Origin: Clostridia bacterium
GTDB taxonomy: Bacteria; Bacillota; Clostridia; Oscillospirales; Acutalibacteraceae
DNA: 64,000 bases
Reading direction: 5' to 3'
Assembly (NCBI GenBank): GCA_017461625.1
Contig: JAFTXJ010000007.1
Coordinates: 1 to 64,000 of the forward strand
Shown here in pieces: positions 16,138-24,637 of this stretch. A model generated the notes under the pieces. That model ran no database searches. It saw only the letters and a list, made by a program, of their open reading frames with translations, and was not told the DNA's origin. The position numbers and the translations under genes are program-made. Within the stretch, counting starts at the first letter, position 1; each line of letters starts with the position of its first letter.

Positions 16138-17055
16138 TTAGTCTTCCTTTTTACGAAGAGCTACTACTGCTGCTGCACTGATACCAAGAACTGCAACTGC
16201 TGCAACTGCTGCAACTGCGCTTTCACCTGTTGAGGGGTTAGCTTCGTCTGCTTCAGGAGTTGCTGTTGTTTCTTCATCTTCAACTACAGGAGCTTCTGTT
16301 GTTGTAGTTGTTGTATCTTCAACTTCGGGAGCTTCTGTTGTTGTAGTTGTATCCTCAACTTCGGGAGCTTCTGTTGTTGTAGTTGTATCCTCAACTTCGG
16401 GAGCTTCTGTTGTTGTAGTTGTTGTATCTTCAACTTCGGGAGCTTCTGTTGTTGTAGTTGTTGTATCTTCAACTTCGGGAGCTTCTGTTGTTGTAGTTGT
16501 TGTATCTTCAACTTCGGGAGCTTTTGTTGTTGTAGTAGTTGTTGTAGTTGTGGTTGTTGTAGTAGTTGTAGCAACTACTTCGCCCTTAACTGAAGGATCA
16601 ACATTTACGCTATCACCAAGAGAAGCGATGTTGCCATACTCGTCATAAACGATGTCTTTAGTAACACTGCATGATGTTACATCAATATCAAATGAATATT
16701 CTTCATCTTCAATAACAAGAGTAACCACTGCAATGTTACCTTCAATAGGCTCTACAGAAGCACCTGAAATATTTGAGTAAGGAGCAACTGCATTAGCATT
16801 GCCTAAAAGTGTCTGTGAAGAAGTTTTGATAGCAACGCATTTAACACCCTTCATTTCAAAAACGATGTCAACGCTGTTGATATAACCTTCTGTAACATCA
16901 ATGCTTACTACCATTTTCTCGCCGTCATTGCTCTTCTCTGTTAAGGTAATTGTTGGAGCTTCTACTGCAAATGCTGAGAAAACAAGAGCAACAGTAACAC
17001 CGATTACCATTGAAACTGCGAGCACGATAGAAAGAATTTTAGCTGTCTTTTTCAT
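16138..17055 (-). CDS. Cell-wall-anchored protein: cohesin-like domain, Thr/EAPEVED repeats, sorting signal
   Basis: The 305-residue protein has a signal peptide (1-31) and a beta-rich domain APTITLTEKSNDGEKMVVSI closely related to that of the neighbour. A stalk of six to seven near-identical units (TTTTTTEAPEVED or with one Thr fewer) follows. The C-terminus NPSTGESAVAA, then a hydrophobic helix and RKKED, is an LPXTG-like sortase signal of the NPxTG type. Thus the paralogue pair uses two anchoring modes: sortase here, membrane helix there. A cohesin role is inferred from the domain pattern and from the dockerin genes around it. Confidence 0.7.
   Translation of the reverse strand: MKKTAKILSIVLAVSMVIGVTVALVFSAFAVEAPTITLTEKSNDGEKMVVSIDVTEGYINSVDIVFEMKGVKCVAIKTSSQTLLGNANAVAPYSNISGASVEPIEGNIAVVTLVIEDEEYSFDIDVTSCSVTKDIVYDEYGNIASLGDSVNVDPSVKGEVVATTTTTTTTTTTTTTTKAPEVEDTTTTTTEAPEVEDTTTTTTEAPEVEDTTTTTTEAPEVEDTTTTTEAPEVEDTTTTTEAPEVEDTTTTTTEAPVVEDEETTATPEADEANPSTGESAVAAVAAVAVLGISAAAVVALRKKED
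16280..16570 (-). repeat. In-frame tandem repeat (36/39 bp unit) encoding the Thr/EAPEVED stalk
   Basis: Units of 39 or 36 bases differ by one Thr codon and encode TTTTTTEAPEVED or TTTTTEAPEVED. The copies are nearly identical at the DNA level, so copy number should vary between strains through slippage or recombination. Confidence 0.9.
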
Positions 17056-17099
17056 TTCTAATCATCTCCTAATAAATTTATCAATTTAGTGACACTGAC

Positions 17100-17128
17100 A
17101 TAATAACAGACTTCCACTAAAAAATCAA
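17100..17128 (-). promoter_or_regulatory. Promoter of the second anchored cohesin-like gene
   Basis: On the minus strand CTATTGATTTTT holds the -35 (17123-17128) and TGTTATTAT an extended -10 (TATTAT 17100-17105) with a 17-base spacer. Confidence 0.75.
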
Positions 17129-17213
17129 TAGGTAAATTTAATTTTTTTATTATTTTTAATTTTAGGTGAATTTTTCACATACATTTATATATATAATTAT
17201 GCGTAATTATTTA

Positions 17214-17242
17214 TTGACATATAAAAGTTGTTAGTGTATAAT
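17214..17242 (+). promoter_or_regulatory. Promoter of the dockerin gene pair at 17273
   Basis: TTGACA (17214-17219) and TATAAT (17237-17242) match consensus with a 17-base spacer, 30 bases upstream of the ATG. Confidence 0.92.
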
Positions 17243-17272
17243 CGTATAAAGTATTGGAGAGGAGGATATTTA

Positions 17273-18403
17273 ATGAAAAGAATAATCAGCATCACCCTTT
17301 GTTTGGTTATGCTGTTGACAGCTTTGATTGTTCCCGCTTCGGCATACTCCATCAAAATTGTGAAAATGCCGGACAAAACCGTTTTTTACGAGGGTCTCGA
17401 CTGGGCTTATTCAGGGTCAGACATCATTCCGAAATCTGACTTTGACCTGACAGGTACCGTTATCGACTATGAGGGAAACGACATTTCTTTTCACAAGTTC
17501 CCTTGGGGCGGTAACATGATTGCTGAACCGGCAAACGGCAAATGGCAGACCGGCAAAAACAAAGTGAACATTATTCTTGATGACTTTGAAAATGTTTATG
17601 TTGAAAGTGAGCTTACGCTCGTTGCCATCAAAAAGGCTGAGCTTGCCAAAAGTCCTGACAAGGTTGAACTGATTCACGGAACAGATTGGGATTATGACTC
17701 TTTGGGTTATATAGCTCTTAAGACATATTCCCCTGCCGGTGCAAAAGTCAAGCTCACTTACACCGACGGAACAACCACAACCGTTTCTTATGAAGACGGA
17801 GGCATGGATTGGATGGTTTCTGACGAAGTTGAAGACTTCACTTTGGGTACTAACCCACTTACACTGACATATTACGGTCACAATATTCCGTTTGAAGTTA
17901 AGTTCGTTTTGGAAGAAATCAAATCTGCAACCATCAAGAGTAAGCCGACAAAGCAAAACTATGATTTCGGTAGCGATTGGTCATACTCAAACGGAAAAAT
18001 TGTTCCAAACTTTGATTTCAGCGGTTTGAAAGTGAACCTTACATATTCTAACGGAACAAGCGAAACAATCTCTTATTCAACAGAACCCGGCAGATTTAAG
18101 TTTAACACGCCAACAACTGTTTCACTCGGCAGCAACACCGTTAAAGCCACGGTTGACGGCAAAGCAACAGTTGAACTTAATGTGCTTATAAGAGGTTATG
18201 GTGACATTAACTTTGACGGCTCTGTTAATTCTAACGATGCACTGAATGTGCTCCAGTATTCAGTGAGCCTTGCTAAATTCAGTGTTGTAAAATACAAGTA
18301 TGCCGACGTCACAATTGATGACAAGGTTAATTCTTCAGATGCACTTGCTATCTTGCAGAAAGCCGTTGGCAAAATCGATTATTTTAAAGCTGAACTTGTA
18401 TAA
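17273..18403 (+). CDS. Secreted protein with repeated Ig-like modules and C-terminal dockerin
   Basis: The 376-residue protein starts MKRIISITLCLVMLLTALIV (signal peptide to about residue 26). Three similar ~95-residue modules follow, each with a K-x-P-x-K start, a DW or DWxY/S motif and NGTSETISY-like turns. They resemble bacterial Ig-like (Big) or cell-wall-binding beta domains. The dockerin at the end has loops GDINFDGSVNSNDALNVLQ and ADVTIDDKVNSSDALAILQ. The ATG at 17273 has a perfect SD (GGAGAGGAGG); a longer in-frame form would lack one. No catalytic domain is visible. The gene is co-transcribed with the next dockerin gene. Confidence 0.85.
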   Translation: MKRIISITLCLVMLLTALIVPASAYSIKIVKMPDKTVFYEGLDWAYSGSDIIPKSDFDLTGTVIDYEGNDISFHKFPWGGNMIAEPANGKWQTGKNKVNIILDDFENVYVESELTLVAIKKAELAKSPDKVELIHGTDWDYDSLGYIALKTYSPAGAKVKLTYTDGTTTTVSYEDGGMDWMVSDEVEDFTLGTNPLTLTYYGHNIPFEVKFVLEEIKSATIKSKPTKQNYDFGSDWSYSNGKIVPNFDFSGLKVNLTYSNGTSETISYSTEPGRFKFNTPTTVSLGSNTVKATVDGKATVELNVLIRGYGDINFDGSVNSNDALNVLQYSVSLAKFSVVKYKYADVTIDDKVNSSDALAILQKAVGKIDYFKAELV

Positions 18404-18423
18404 TTTTGGGAGGATGATATAAA

Positions 18424-19410
18424 ATGACAACTTTAAAAAGAATCTTATCCGCACTTATGGCTGCTGTACTTGCTTTTTCAATTGCAGGTCTGAACGTAGC
18501 CGCAGAAGAAAAGTTACCAAGCAACGCAGCTTATGTTGCAGGCGATGCAGACGGTGATGCAATTATTAACTCAGCAGATGCTTTGAGAATCATTTATCAC
18601 TCATCAGGCAGCTATGAAATGACTGATGTTGTTCGCAGAACTGCTTCTGACGTTGACAAAAGCGGTGAAGTAAACTCAACCGATGCACTTTACATTCTTT
18701 ACCACGCAACAGGCAAGATTGACTCTTTCCCCAGAGACGACTATAATCTTCAGACCATTGCAGGTAACATCACTTATGACCCATACACAGGTTGTGTTAT
18801 TGACAATGAAGGTCTCGGCCTTGTAGGCTTTGCTTATGATGCAAAATACAATGTATTCTATGCTACCGGTGCAGGTTGGCAGAGAACAATGGGTTACACA
18901 GAGCTTTATGACCGCCTTGCAGCTGTTGCTTTTATGCCCCTTGATACAATCAGAATTAAGTTTAACTATGCAGGAATGCAGTGGATGGTTCAGCTTTGGA
19001 AGGGTTATTACGGACTTGTGCTCGCAGGCTGTGAAACAGGTTTCTACAACCGTCCCGGTGACACACCTGAAAACCACACAACTTACAACGTTGTTTCTGA
19101 AGAATATCATCAGGAGATGAGCTGCAGATTCCACTACGGTTTAAGCTCATTCAACCGTTACTCAAAAACATGGTGGTTAACAGGATTCTCACCTGCTGCT
19201 CAGGTAAGCCCTGCAACAACAATCCCAATGATGAGAGTTGAAAACACAATCAACTTCACTGATATCGGACTTATGAACGCATTTATTGAAGGTCTTGAAG
19301 GTGTTGACCATATCTTCCAGAACTATGACGGTAAAACAAGACCGTTCTACTTTGAAAGAGGCGTTAACTACAGAGTTACAGGCACTTCAGTTTGGTTTGA
19401 ATGGCAATAA
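18424..19410 (+). CDS. Secreted dockerin protein with DUF4474-like domain
   Basis: The 328-residue protein has a signal peptide (1-28), an N-terminal dockerin (GDADGDAIINSADALRIIY and SDVDKSGEVNSTDALYILY) and a C-terminal ~200-residue domain. The latter has GWQRTMGYTELYD, then MQWMVQLWKGYYGLVLAGCE and GFYNRPGD. This matches my memory of DUF4474, a family common in gut Clostridia with no known activity. The dockerin motif uses YH in place of the usual LQ in helix 1, which may change cohesin preference. It lies 20 bases after the previous gene and has its own terminator. Confidence 0.82.
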   Translation: MTTLKRILSALMAAVLAFSIAGLNVAAEEKLPSNAAYVAGDADGDAIINSADALRIIYHSSGSYEMTDVVRRTASDVDKSGEVNSTDALYILYHATGKIDSFPRDDYNLQTIAGNITYDPYTGCVIDNEGLGLVGFAYDAKYNVFYATGAGWQRTMGYTELYDRLAAVAFMPLDTIRIKFNYAGMQWMVQLWKGYYGLVLAGCETGFYNRPGDTPENHTTYNVVSEEYHQEMSCRFHYGLSSFNRYSKTWWLTGFSPAAQVSPATTIPMMRVENTINFTDIGLMNAFIEGLEGVDHIFQNYDGKTRPFYFERGVNYRVTGTSVWFEWQ

Positions 19411-19416
19411 TAAATT

Positions 19417-19447
19417 AAAGCAGAGAGTTTCGGCTCTCTGCTTTTTT
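19417..19447 (+). terminator. Terminator of the dockerin gene pair
   Basis: AAAGCAGAGAG pairs with CTCTCTGCTTT around a 6-base loop, followed by TTT. Confidence 0.9.
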
Positions 19448-19454
19448 GTGTGTG

Positions 19455-19489
19455 AAAAAGGCACTGTGCATTTAACACAGTGCCTTTTG
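19455..19489 (-). terminator. Terminator of the cyclophilin-dockerin operon
   Basis: GGCACTGTG/CACAGTGCC with a 7-base loop; on the minus strand a T5 run follows. The two converging operons each have their own terminator here. Confidence 0.88.
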
Positions 19490-19491
19490 TT

Positions 19492-20391
19492 TTAATAAGC
19501 AAGTTTATAATCAATTTCTCCGGTTGCTGCACCGTTTTCAAGGTTTATTGCAAGTGCACTGTAGCTGATATCAAAACCTTTGATATCACCCAAAACAGTG
19601 TATTGCCATGCACATTTGCCCTTAACAAGCTTGTTATCTTTATCAACAGTAACGGTAACCGAAGCATCCTCATAAGCAAGCTCGCCCGTAGCATTATCAA
19701 CATTAACAATATCGTCCACGCCAGTATCAACCACAACCTGCGGAATATTACCTACAACACCAATCGTTCTGCCAACAGGGCCTTCATATTTTGAACCTTC
19801 AAGCGTATCGGTTTGAGGCTTAACGTTGAGCTTTACGGTCACCGTTCCGTCATCATTCACAACATATGTTGCAGAACTGAGATCATCAACCGAAATATTC
19901 TCAACATCACCGGGGAACCCGCTGACTTCAACAGTGTTGGCATCAAGAACCATTGTTGCCAATGTTTTAAATGCCGGGTTTAATATAAACGAGCCTACAT
20001 CAATGTCAACAAGGTTAAAGGTCTGTGCCGTTACAATATCTTTATTTTCCGCTGCGATTTTTTTGTAATAATCAAGAAGTTCTTCTTTTGTTGAAGGAAC
20101 CTTTTTCTCTTCAACAGGGAAAGAAGCAATAAGACTTGTGGCAAACTGCAGAATGCTCAACGCATCACCCGAGTTAACGCTTCCATCGCCATTCACGTCA
20201 GCCAAAACCAACGCTGACTCATCCAACGTTTTAAGATTTGTGGAATGCTGAAGCACGGCAAGAGCATCGCCTGAGTTAATTGAACCGTTGCAATCCACAT
20301 CGCCGTATTTTATGCTATCTGCCACAGCAGACGGACAAACAGCACTTACCGCAATCACAACAGTAATTAAAACACATATTAACTTTTTCAT
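19492..20391 (-). CDS. Secreted dockerin protein with unknown C-terminal domain
   Basis: The 299-residue protein has a signal peptide (1-24), a dockerin (GDVDCNGSINSGDALAVLQ and ADVNGDGSVNSGDALSILQ, about 28-92) and a ~200-residue beta-rich domain with alternating V/T patterns, ending GATGEIDYKLAY. The C-terminal region resembles LppX/LolA-like lipid-binding or DUF6612-like folds only in general pattern, so I leave it unassigned. It is the last gene of a three-gene operon after the cyclophilin and another dockerin gene of similar layout. Confidence 0.8.
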   Translation of the reverse strand: MKKLICVLITVVIAVSAVCPSAVADSIKYGDVDCNGSINSGDALAVLQHSTNLKTLDESALVLADVNGDGSVNSGDALSILQFATSLIASFPVEEKKVPSTKEELLDYYKKIAAENKDIVTAQTFNLVDIDVGSFILNPAFKTLATMVLDANTVEVSGFPGDVENISVDDLSSATYVVNDDGTVTVKLNVKPQTDTLEGSKYEGPVGRTIGVVGNIPQVVVDTGVDDIVNVDNATGELAYEDASVTVTVDKDNKLVKGKCAWQYTVLGDIKGFDISYSALAINLENGAATGEIDYKLAY

Positions 20392-20410
20392 AAATTACCC
20401 CTCTAATTAA

Positions 20411-21286
20411 TTAACCTTTAAGAAAGAAATCATCTTCTGTGTAATCAGAAGGTATTACAAGCTTAGAAGCATCTACACCCTTTTCAAGATTTGTAACCTT
20501 AAAAGTCTGTGTTGTTCCGTTATTTGAAATTGTAGCTATTGCAAGCTTACCGTTAAGGAAGTAGTATTCAAAGCTTGCTCCTGCTTCATTATAAAAGGTT
20601 TCACAAACATATTCTTTACCGTCAACTGTTCTTTTAACAGATGAACCAAAAATTGCTTTTGAAGTGAAAAGTCTTACATAGCCGTCAAAAATTTCATCAA
20701 CATTTTCTTCAATTTCACAATATGTTCCTGTGTGTTCAACTCTTTCTTTTTTACCTAAAATTTCAACATCAATTGCACCTACAACCTGATAATTCTTGCC
20801 GTTAGTGTGCAGCATGCTGAGGTCAATAGGAAGAATACCCTGGAAATTTATAACTGAAGTGATTGCTTTTGACTTGCCGTCTGTTGAAAAAACCATATCA
20901 AAATTACCTACAGACTCATCTTCCATTGCAACGCTGAAAGTGAAAGCATCGTTTGCAAAAACGGGGTCAATTTTGGTTGCCTTAAGTGTGTTAGCATAGT
21001 CTTTATTAAAAGACAAAACAAGACCGGTAGCGTACTGCAAAATCAAAAGTGCATCCGATGAATTTGCTTTGGCGTCTGAGTTTACATCAGCAATAGCCAT
21101 ATTATAATTTGTAAGGTCTTTAAGGCCTGTTGATGACTGCAAAACTTCAAGTGCGTCACCTGCATTGATTGCACCGTCTTTATTAACATCACCGTAAACA
21201 ACATCTGTAGCAGCTGATGCATTCATAGCAAAAACGCCCATTGCCATAACAAGAGCAAGAACTAATGAAATAACTTTTTTAAACAT
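20411..21286 (-). CDS. Secreted dockerin protein with unknown C-terminal domain
   Basis: The 291-residue protein has a signal peptide (1-25), a dockerin (GDVNKDGAINAGDALEVLQ and ADVNSDAKANSSDALLILQ) and a C-terminal ~195-residue beta-rich domain. Signature pieces are AMEDESVGNFDMVFSTDGKS and CETFYNEAGASFEYYFLNGK, which recall LppX/LolA-like outer-surface domains. The following gene has the same architecture; the two may be ancient duplicates. It lies 17 bases after the cyclophilin gene and 19 before the next dockerin gene. Confidence 0.8.
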   Translation of the reverse strand: MFKKVISLVLALVMAMGVFAMNASAATDVVYGDVNKDGAINAGDALEVLQSSTGLKDLTNYNMAIADVNSDAKANSSDALLILQYATGLVLSFNKDYANTLKATKIDPVFANDAFTFSVAMEDESVGNFDMVFSTDGKSKAITSVINFQGILPIDLSMLHTNGKNYQVVGAIDVEILGKKERVEHTGTYCEIEENVDEIFDGYVRLFTSKAIFGSSVKRTVDGKEYVCETFYNEAGASFEYYFLNGKLAIATISNNGTTQTFKVTNLEKGVDASKLVIPSDYTEDDFFLKG

Positions 21287-21303
21287 AATTTTTACCTTCT
21301 TTC

Positions 21304-21909
21304 TTATTTGATAACTGTCATTGATTTTATTACGATTGGATCAACAGGAACAGCAAGCTCGCCACTCATATTGTATGTACGTTCAACATCCTGAAAGCCG
21401 TCAATAACATCCATACCCTCAATAACCTTACCGAAAGCCGCATATCTGCCGTCAAGGCTTCCTGTGTAGTCATCGCTGTAACAGATGAAGAACTGTGAAG
21501 AACCTGAATCAGGATCATTTGAGCGAGCCATTGAAATAACTCCCCTTGTGTGTGAAAGAGTGTTCTGCTCAAAGCCGTTGAGTGCAAACTCACCTTTGAT
21601 TGTCTCATCGCTGCCTTCGTAGCCTTCACCGTCAGATGATCCACCCTGAGCCATAAATCCATCAACAATTCTGTGGAATGTCAATCCATCATAAAAGCCC
21701 TCGTTAACCAGTTTAATAAAGTTTTTGCAGGTTTCGGGAGCGTATTCGGGATAAAGCTCAATAATGAACTCTCCTCCGTCTTCCATAACAACCTGAACTT
21801 TAGTGTGACCGGTTACATCAACTGAAGTATCCTGTTCTTTTTCACCGCAACCTGCAAAACACAGGCAAAAAAGCATAGCACACATCAGCAAGCTGATTAT
21901 CTTTTTCAT
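21304..21909 (-). CDS. Cyclophilin-type peptidyl-prolyl isomerase, lipoprotein
   Basis: The 201-residue protein has a lipoprotein signal (MKKIISLLMCAMLFC with the lipobox LCFAGC, lipidated Cys at 21). The cyclophilin domain has GLTFHRIVDGFMAQGG and GVISMARSNDPDSGSSQFFI, the catalytic Arg and the Gln-Phe-Phe motif intact. As an extracytoplasmic PPIase it would assist folding of secreted proteins, which fits its position at the head of an operon with two secreted dockerin proteins. Confidence 0.95.
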   Translation of the reverse strand: MKKIISLLMCAMLFCLCFAGCGEKEQDTSVDVTGHTKVQVVMEDGGEFIIELYPEYAPETCKNFIKLVNEGFYDGLTFHRIVDGFMAQGGSSDGEGYEGSDETIKGEFALNGFEQNTLSHTRGVISMARSNDPDSGSSQFFICYSDDYTGSLDGRYAAFGKVIEGMDVIDGFQDVERTYNMSGELAVPVDPIVIKSMTVIK

Positions 21910-21938
21910 TTAATCAGTCCTTTCTTACAGATATACAG

Positions 21939-21967
21939 AGTATAACACAAAACACTCTTGCACACAA
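21939..21967 (-). promoter_or_regulatory. Promoter of the cyclophilin-dockerin operon
   Basis: On the minus strand TTGTGT (21962-21967) and TATACT (21939-21944) are 17 bases apart. The -35 overlaps a small hairpin, ACTCTTG/CAAGAGT. Confidence 0.65.
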
Positions 21968-22018
21968 GAGTAATTTTATGGTAGTATGTAATAAATTTGA
22001 ATTTGGTGGTCTATTGTT

Positions 22019-23683
22019 GTGAAAAAGAAAAATATAACCCTTTGCGCAGTTAATTCCAAATATATTCACTCCTGCCCTGCTGTTTATTACCTTAAATCAG
22101 CGGTCGATAAAGCTTTGCCTGACTATAACACCACTATTATTGAAAGCTCGGTGAATGACACCGCCGAGCATATTCTTTATACAATTTTTAAAACCGATCC
22201 TGATATTATAGGCTTCAGTGTTTACATCTGGAATGTTACCATGATTGCAAACCTTTGCAAAAGCATTAAAGCAATCAACCCTGACATTAAAATCATTTTA
22301 GGCGGACCTGAAGTTTCTTACGGCATCGAGCACACAAATTTAAAAATTGAGGATTTTGATTTGATTGTAAGCGGTGAGGGTGAAAATGCATTCCCGGCAG
22401 CAGTAAGCATTGTCTGCAATGAAGTGCCGTCAACAGATTATGAAATCAGCGGCAAAACGATCTCATCGACACAAATCAAAAATCTTGATGCCATACCTTT
22501 CATATATAACGATGAAAACATCACAAGCTTCAAAAACAGAATAATTTATTATGAAACCTCTCGAGGTTGTCCGTTTTCATGTGCGTATTGCCTTTCTTCC
22601 GTTTGCGGTAAGGTAAGATTCTTATCTTTGAAAAGAGTTTTTTCTGACATCGACTTCTTTATACGTCATGATGTGCAGCAGGTTAAATTTGTTGACCGCA
22701 CCTTTAACTGCAACCCCAAAAGAGCAACGGAAATATGGAAATATATAATTGACAACGCTCATAAAAGCAGAACCAACTTTCATTTTGAAATCGGAGCAGA
22801 CCTTTTAACTGACACACAGATTGAGCTTTTAAAGTGTGCACCTACAGGTAAAATTCAGCTTGAAATCGGCATTCAATCCACCAATGAAAAATCACTTAAA
22901 GAAAGTTGCAGATACGCTCCCAATGAAAAAATCTTTAAAAACGTAAGTTCACTTTGCGAGGCGGGAAACATAAATCTTCACACCGACCTGATTGCAGGTC
23001 TCCCCTATGAAAGCTATGAAAGATTTCAGCAAAGCTTTAACGACGTTTATAAGTTAAAAGCACATCAGCTTCAGCTTGGATTTTTAAAACTTTTAAGCGG
23101 TGCACCTTTAAATGAGATCAAAGAAAAACACAATTATATCTTCACACCATATCCGCCATATGAAATCCTCAGCAATAAATACATTTCTTACCAAAAAATT
23201 CAGCAGCTAAAAGAAGTTGAAGATGCTCTTGAAAAAATTTATAACTCAGGTCGATTTGTTTTAACTCTTAACGAGTTAGAAAAAGTTTTTGATTCGCCTT
23301 TTAAAATGTTTTCAAAAATCGCTGATTTTTTAAAAGAAAACAAACTCCTCTTTTGCGGAGTTTCAACCAAAAAACTGTATGATGTTTTGAATGAGTTTTC
23401 TCAAAAATATAAACTGGATTTATCCGAAATTTTGTTGCAGGATTTTTATCTAAGCGAAAACTCTGAGGTTGTTCCCGATTCATTGAAGCACCTCGCCGGA
23501 TTGAGCAAATTCACACGACCTGCTTCAAGTAAAATTCTGCACCAAATTAATCTTTCAAAAGAAAAAAAGATTTTTGTTAAATTCATTCATAATCACGCTC
23601 TTGTTATCAACTATGGTACACGCAACCCCGTAAACGGCAGATTTGAATTAATCTGCAAAAAGGAGATTGACTTTGATGAATAA
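22019..23683 (+). CDS. B12-binding-type radical-SAM protein (DUF4080 group)
   Basis: The 554-residue protein has an N-terminal cobalamin-binding-like Rossmann domain (about 1-135, with PDIIGFSVYIWN and IILGGPEVSYG). The radical-SAM domain follows, with CPFSCAYC (near 186), and a ~200-residue C-terminal region typical of DUF4080 proteins ends it. The canonical B12-binding DxHxxG histidine is not obvious, as in many members of this group. Function is unknown; relatives include methyltransferases and MiaB-like enzymes. Translation probably starts at GTG 22019 after a GGTGGT SD. It overlaps the next radical-SAM gene by eight bases, so the two are coupled. Confidence 0.85.
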   Translation: MKKKNITLCAVNSKYIHSCPAVYYLKSAVDKALPDYNTTIIESSVNDTAEHILYTIFKTDPDIIGFSVYIWNVTMIANLCKSIKAINPDIKIILGGPEVSYGIEHTNLKIEDFDLIVSGEGENAFPAAVSIVCNEVPSTDYEISGKTISSTQIKNLDAIPFIYNDENITSFKNRIIYYETSRGCPFSCAYCLSSVCGKVRFLSLKRVFSDIDFFIRHDVQQVKFVDRTFNCNPKRATEIWKYIIDNAHKSRTNFHFEIGADLLTDTQIELLKCAPTGKIQLEIGIQSTNEKSLKESCRYAPNEKIFKNVSSLCEAGNINLHTDLIAGLPYESYERFQQSFNDVYKLKAHQLQLGFLKLLSGAPLNEIKEKHNYIFTPYPPYEILSNKYISYQKIQQLKEVEDALEKIYNSGRFVLTLNELEKVFDSPFKMFSKIADFLKENKLLFCGVSTKKLYDVLNEFSQKYKLDLSEILLQDFYLSENSEVVPDSLKHLAGLSKFTRPASSKILHQINLSKEKKIFVKFIHNHALVINYGTRNPVNGRFELICKKEIDFDE

Positions 23684-24554
23684 CAAATGCACAGCCTGCC
23701 CCCGTGAATGTAACATTAACAGAAAAACCGACATCGGTTTTTGCGGAGTTTCTGACACATTCCGCATAGCAAGGGCCGCTCTTCATTATTGGGAAGAACC
23801 TTGCATCAGCGGCACAAACGGTAGCGGAACAGTTTTCTTTTCAGGCTGCAATTTAAAATGCGTTTACTGCCAAAATTTTGAACTGAGTCATAATGCCTTC
23901 GGAAAGGATATTACCGATGAGCGATTGAGTGAAATTTTTGATGAGCTTGTTTCGCTGGGGGCACACAACATAAACCTTGTGAACCCCACTCACTACGCAA
24001 TCAGACTTGCGGAAATGTTAAAAGTGAAAAAGCCATCCGTTCCGATAGTTTATAACACAGGCGGTTTTGAAAAAAATGAAACTTTAAAAATGCTTGACGG
24101 TATTGTTGATATTTACCTTACAGATTTAAAATATTGTGATGATAAAGTTTCACTTAAATACAGCAAAGCTGAAAACTATTTTGAGAATGCTTCATCTGCA
24201 ATTTTTGAAATGAAGCGTCAGCAGCCGAAAGATATTTTTGACAGCGAAGGCATTATGCAAAAAGGGGTAATAATCAGAAACCTTATTTTGCCCGGCAATG
24301 TCAGCCAATCAATAAAAGCTTTGGATTTTATTGCCGACAATTTTTCTAACGAGACAATCGTCAGCCTTATGAGTCAATACACCCCCTGCGGAAAAAGTGA
24401 GGAATACCCAACCATTAACCGCAGAATTTCAAAAAGAGAATACAACACTGTTTTAGATCATCTTGAAGGCCTTGGGTTTGAAAATGCTTATGTACAGGAG
24501 CTTTCCTCCGCTAAAGAAGAATACATTCCCCCATTTGATTTAACAGGTGTATAA
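23676..24554 (+). CDS. PflX-like radical-SAM protein
   Basis: The 292-residue protein starts with four cysteines (CTACPRECNINRK and GFCGV), and has the radical-SAM motif CNLKCVYC (near 66) and VNPTHYAIRLAE. This is the COG1313 group, homologous to pyruvate formate-lyase activating enzyme but of unknown substrate. The ATG at 23676 with AGGAG ten bases upstream is preferred to the TTG at 23667. The stop of the previous gene overlaps the start (ATGAATAA), suggesting the two radical-SAM enzymes act together or on one substrate. Confidence 0.88.
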   Translation: MNNKCTACPRECNINRKTDIGFCGVSDTFRIARAALHYWEEPCISGTNGSGTVFFSGCNLKCVYCQNFELSHNAFGKDITDERLSEIFDELVSLGAHNINLVNPTHYAIRLAEMLKVKKPSVPIVYNTGGFEKNETLKMLDGIVDIYLTDLKYCDDKVSLKYSKAENYFENASSAIFEMKRQQPKDIFDSEGIMQKGVIIRNLILPGNVSQSIKALDFIADNFSNETIVSLMSQYTPCGKSEEYPTINRRISKREYNTVLDHLEGLGFENAYVQELSSAKEEYIPPFDLTGV

Positions 24555-24559
24555 AATTA

Positions 24560-24592
24560 CGGCTTGAGAAAATATCTCAAGCCGCTATTTTT
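24560..24592 (+). terminator. Terminator of the radical-SAM gene pair
   Basis: A 10-bp stem CGGCTTGAGA/TCTCAAGCCG, five-base loop, then CTATTTTT. Confidence 0.9.
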
Positions 24593-24637
24593 AACCCTCT
24601 TTGAAACTCTAACTGTAATCTCAAGAAAGCAACAAGC

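Noticed and set aside
16280..16570. Regular tandem repeats that could suggest a CRISPR array
   Set aside because: Units are contiguous, 36/39 bases, in frame within a secreted protein, and have no unique spacers.
16284..16574. Leu/Gln-rich open frame within the repeat
   Set aside because: It is a shifted reading of the Thr/EAPEVED repeat of the real gene and has no SD.
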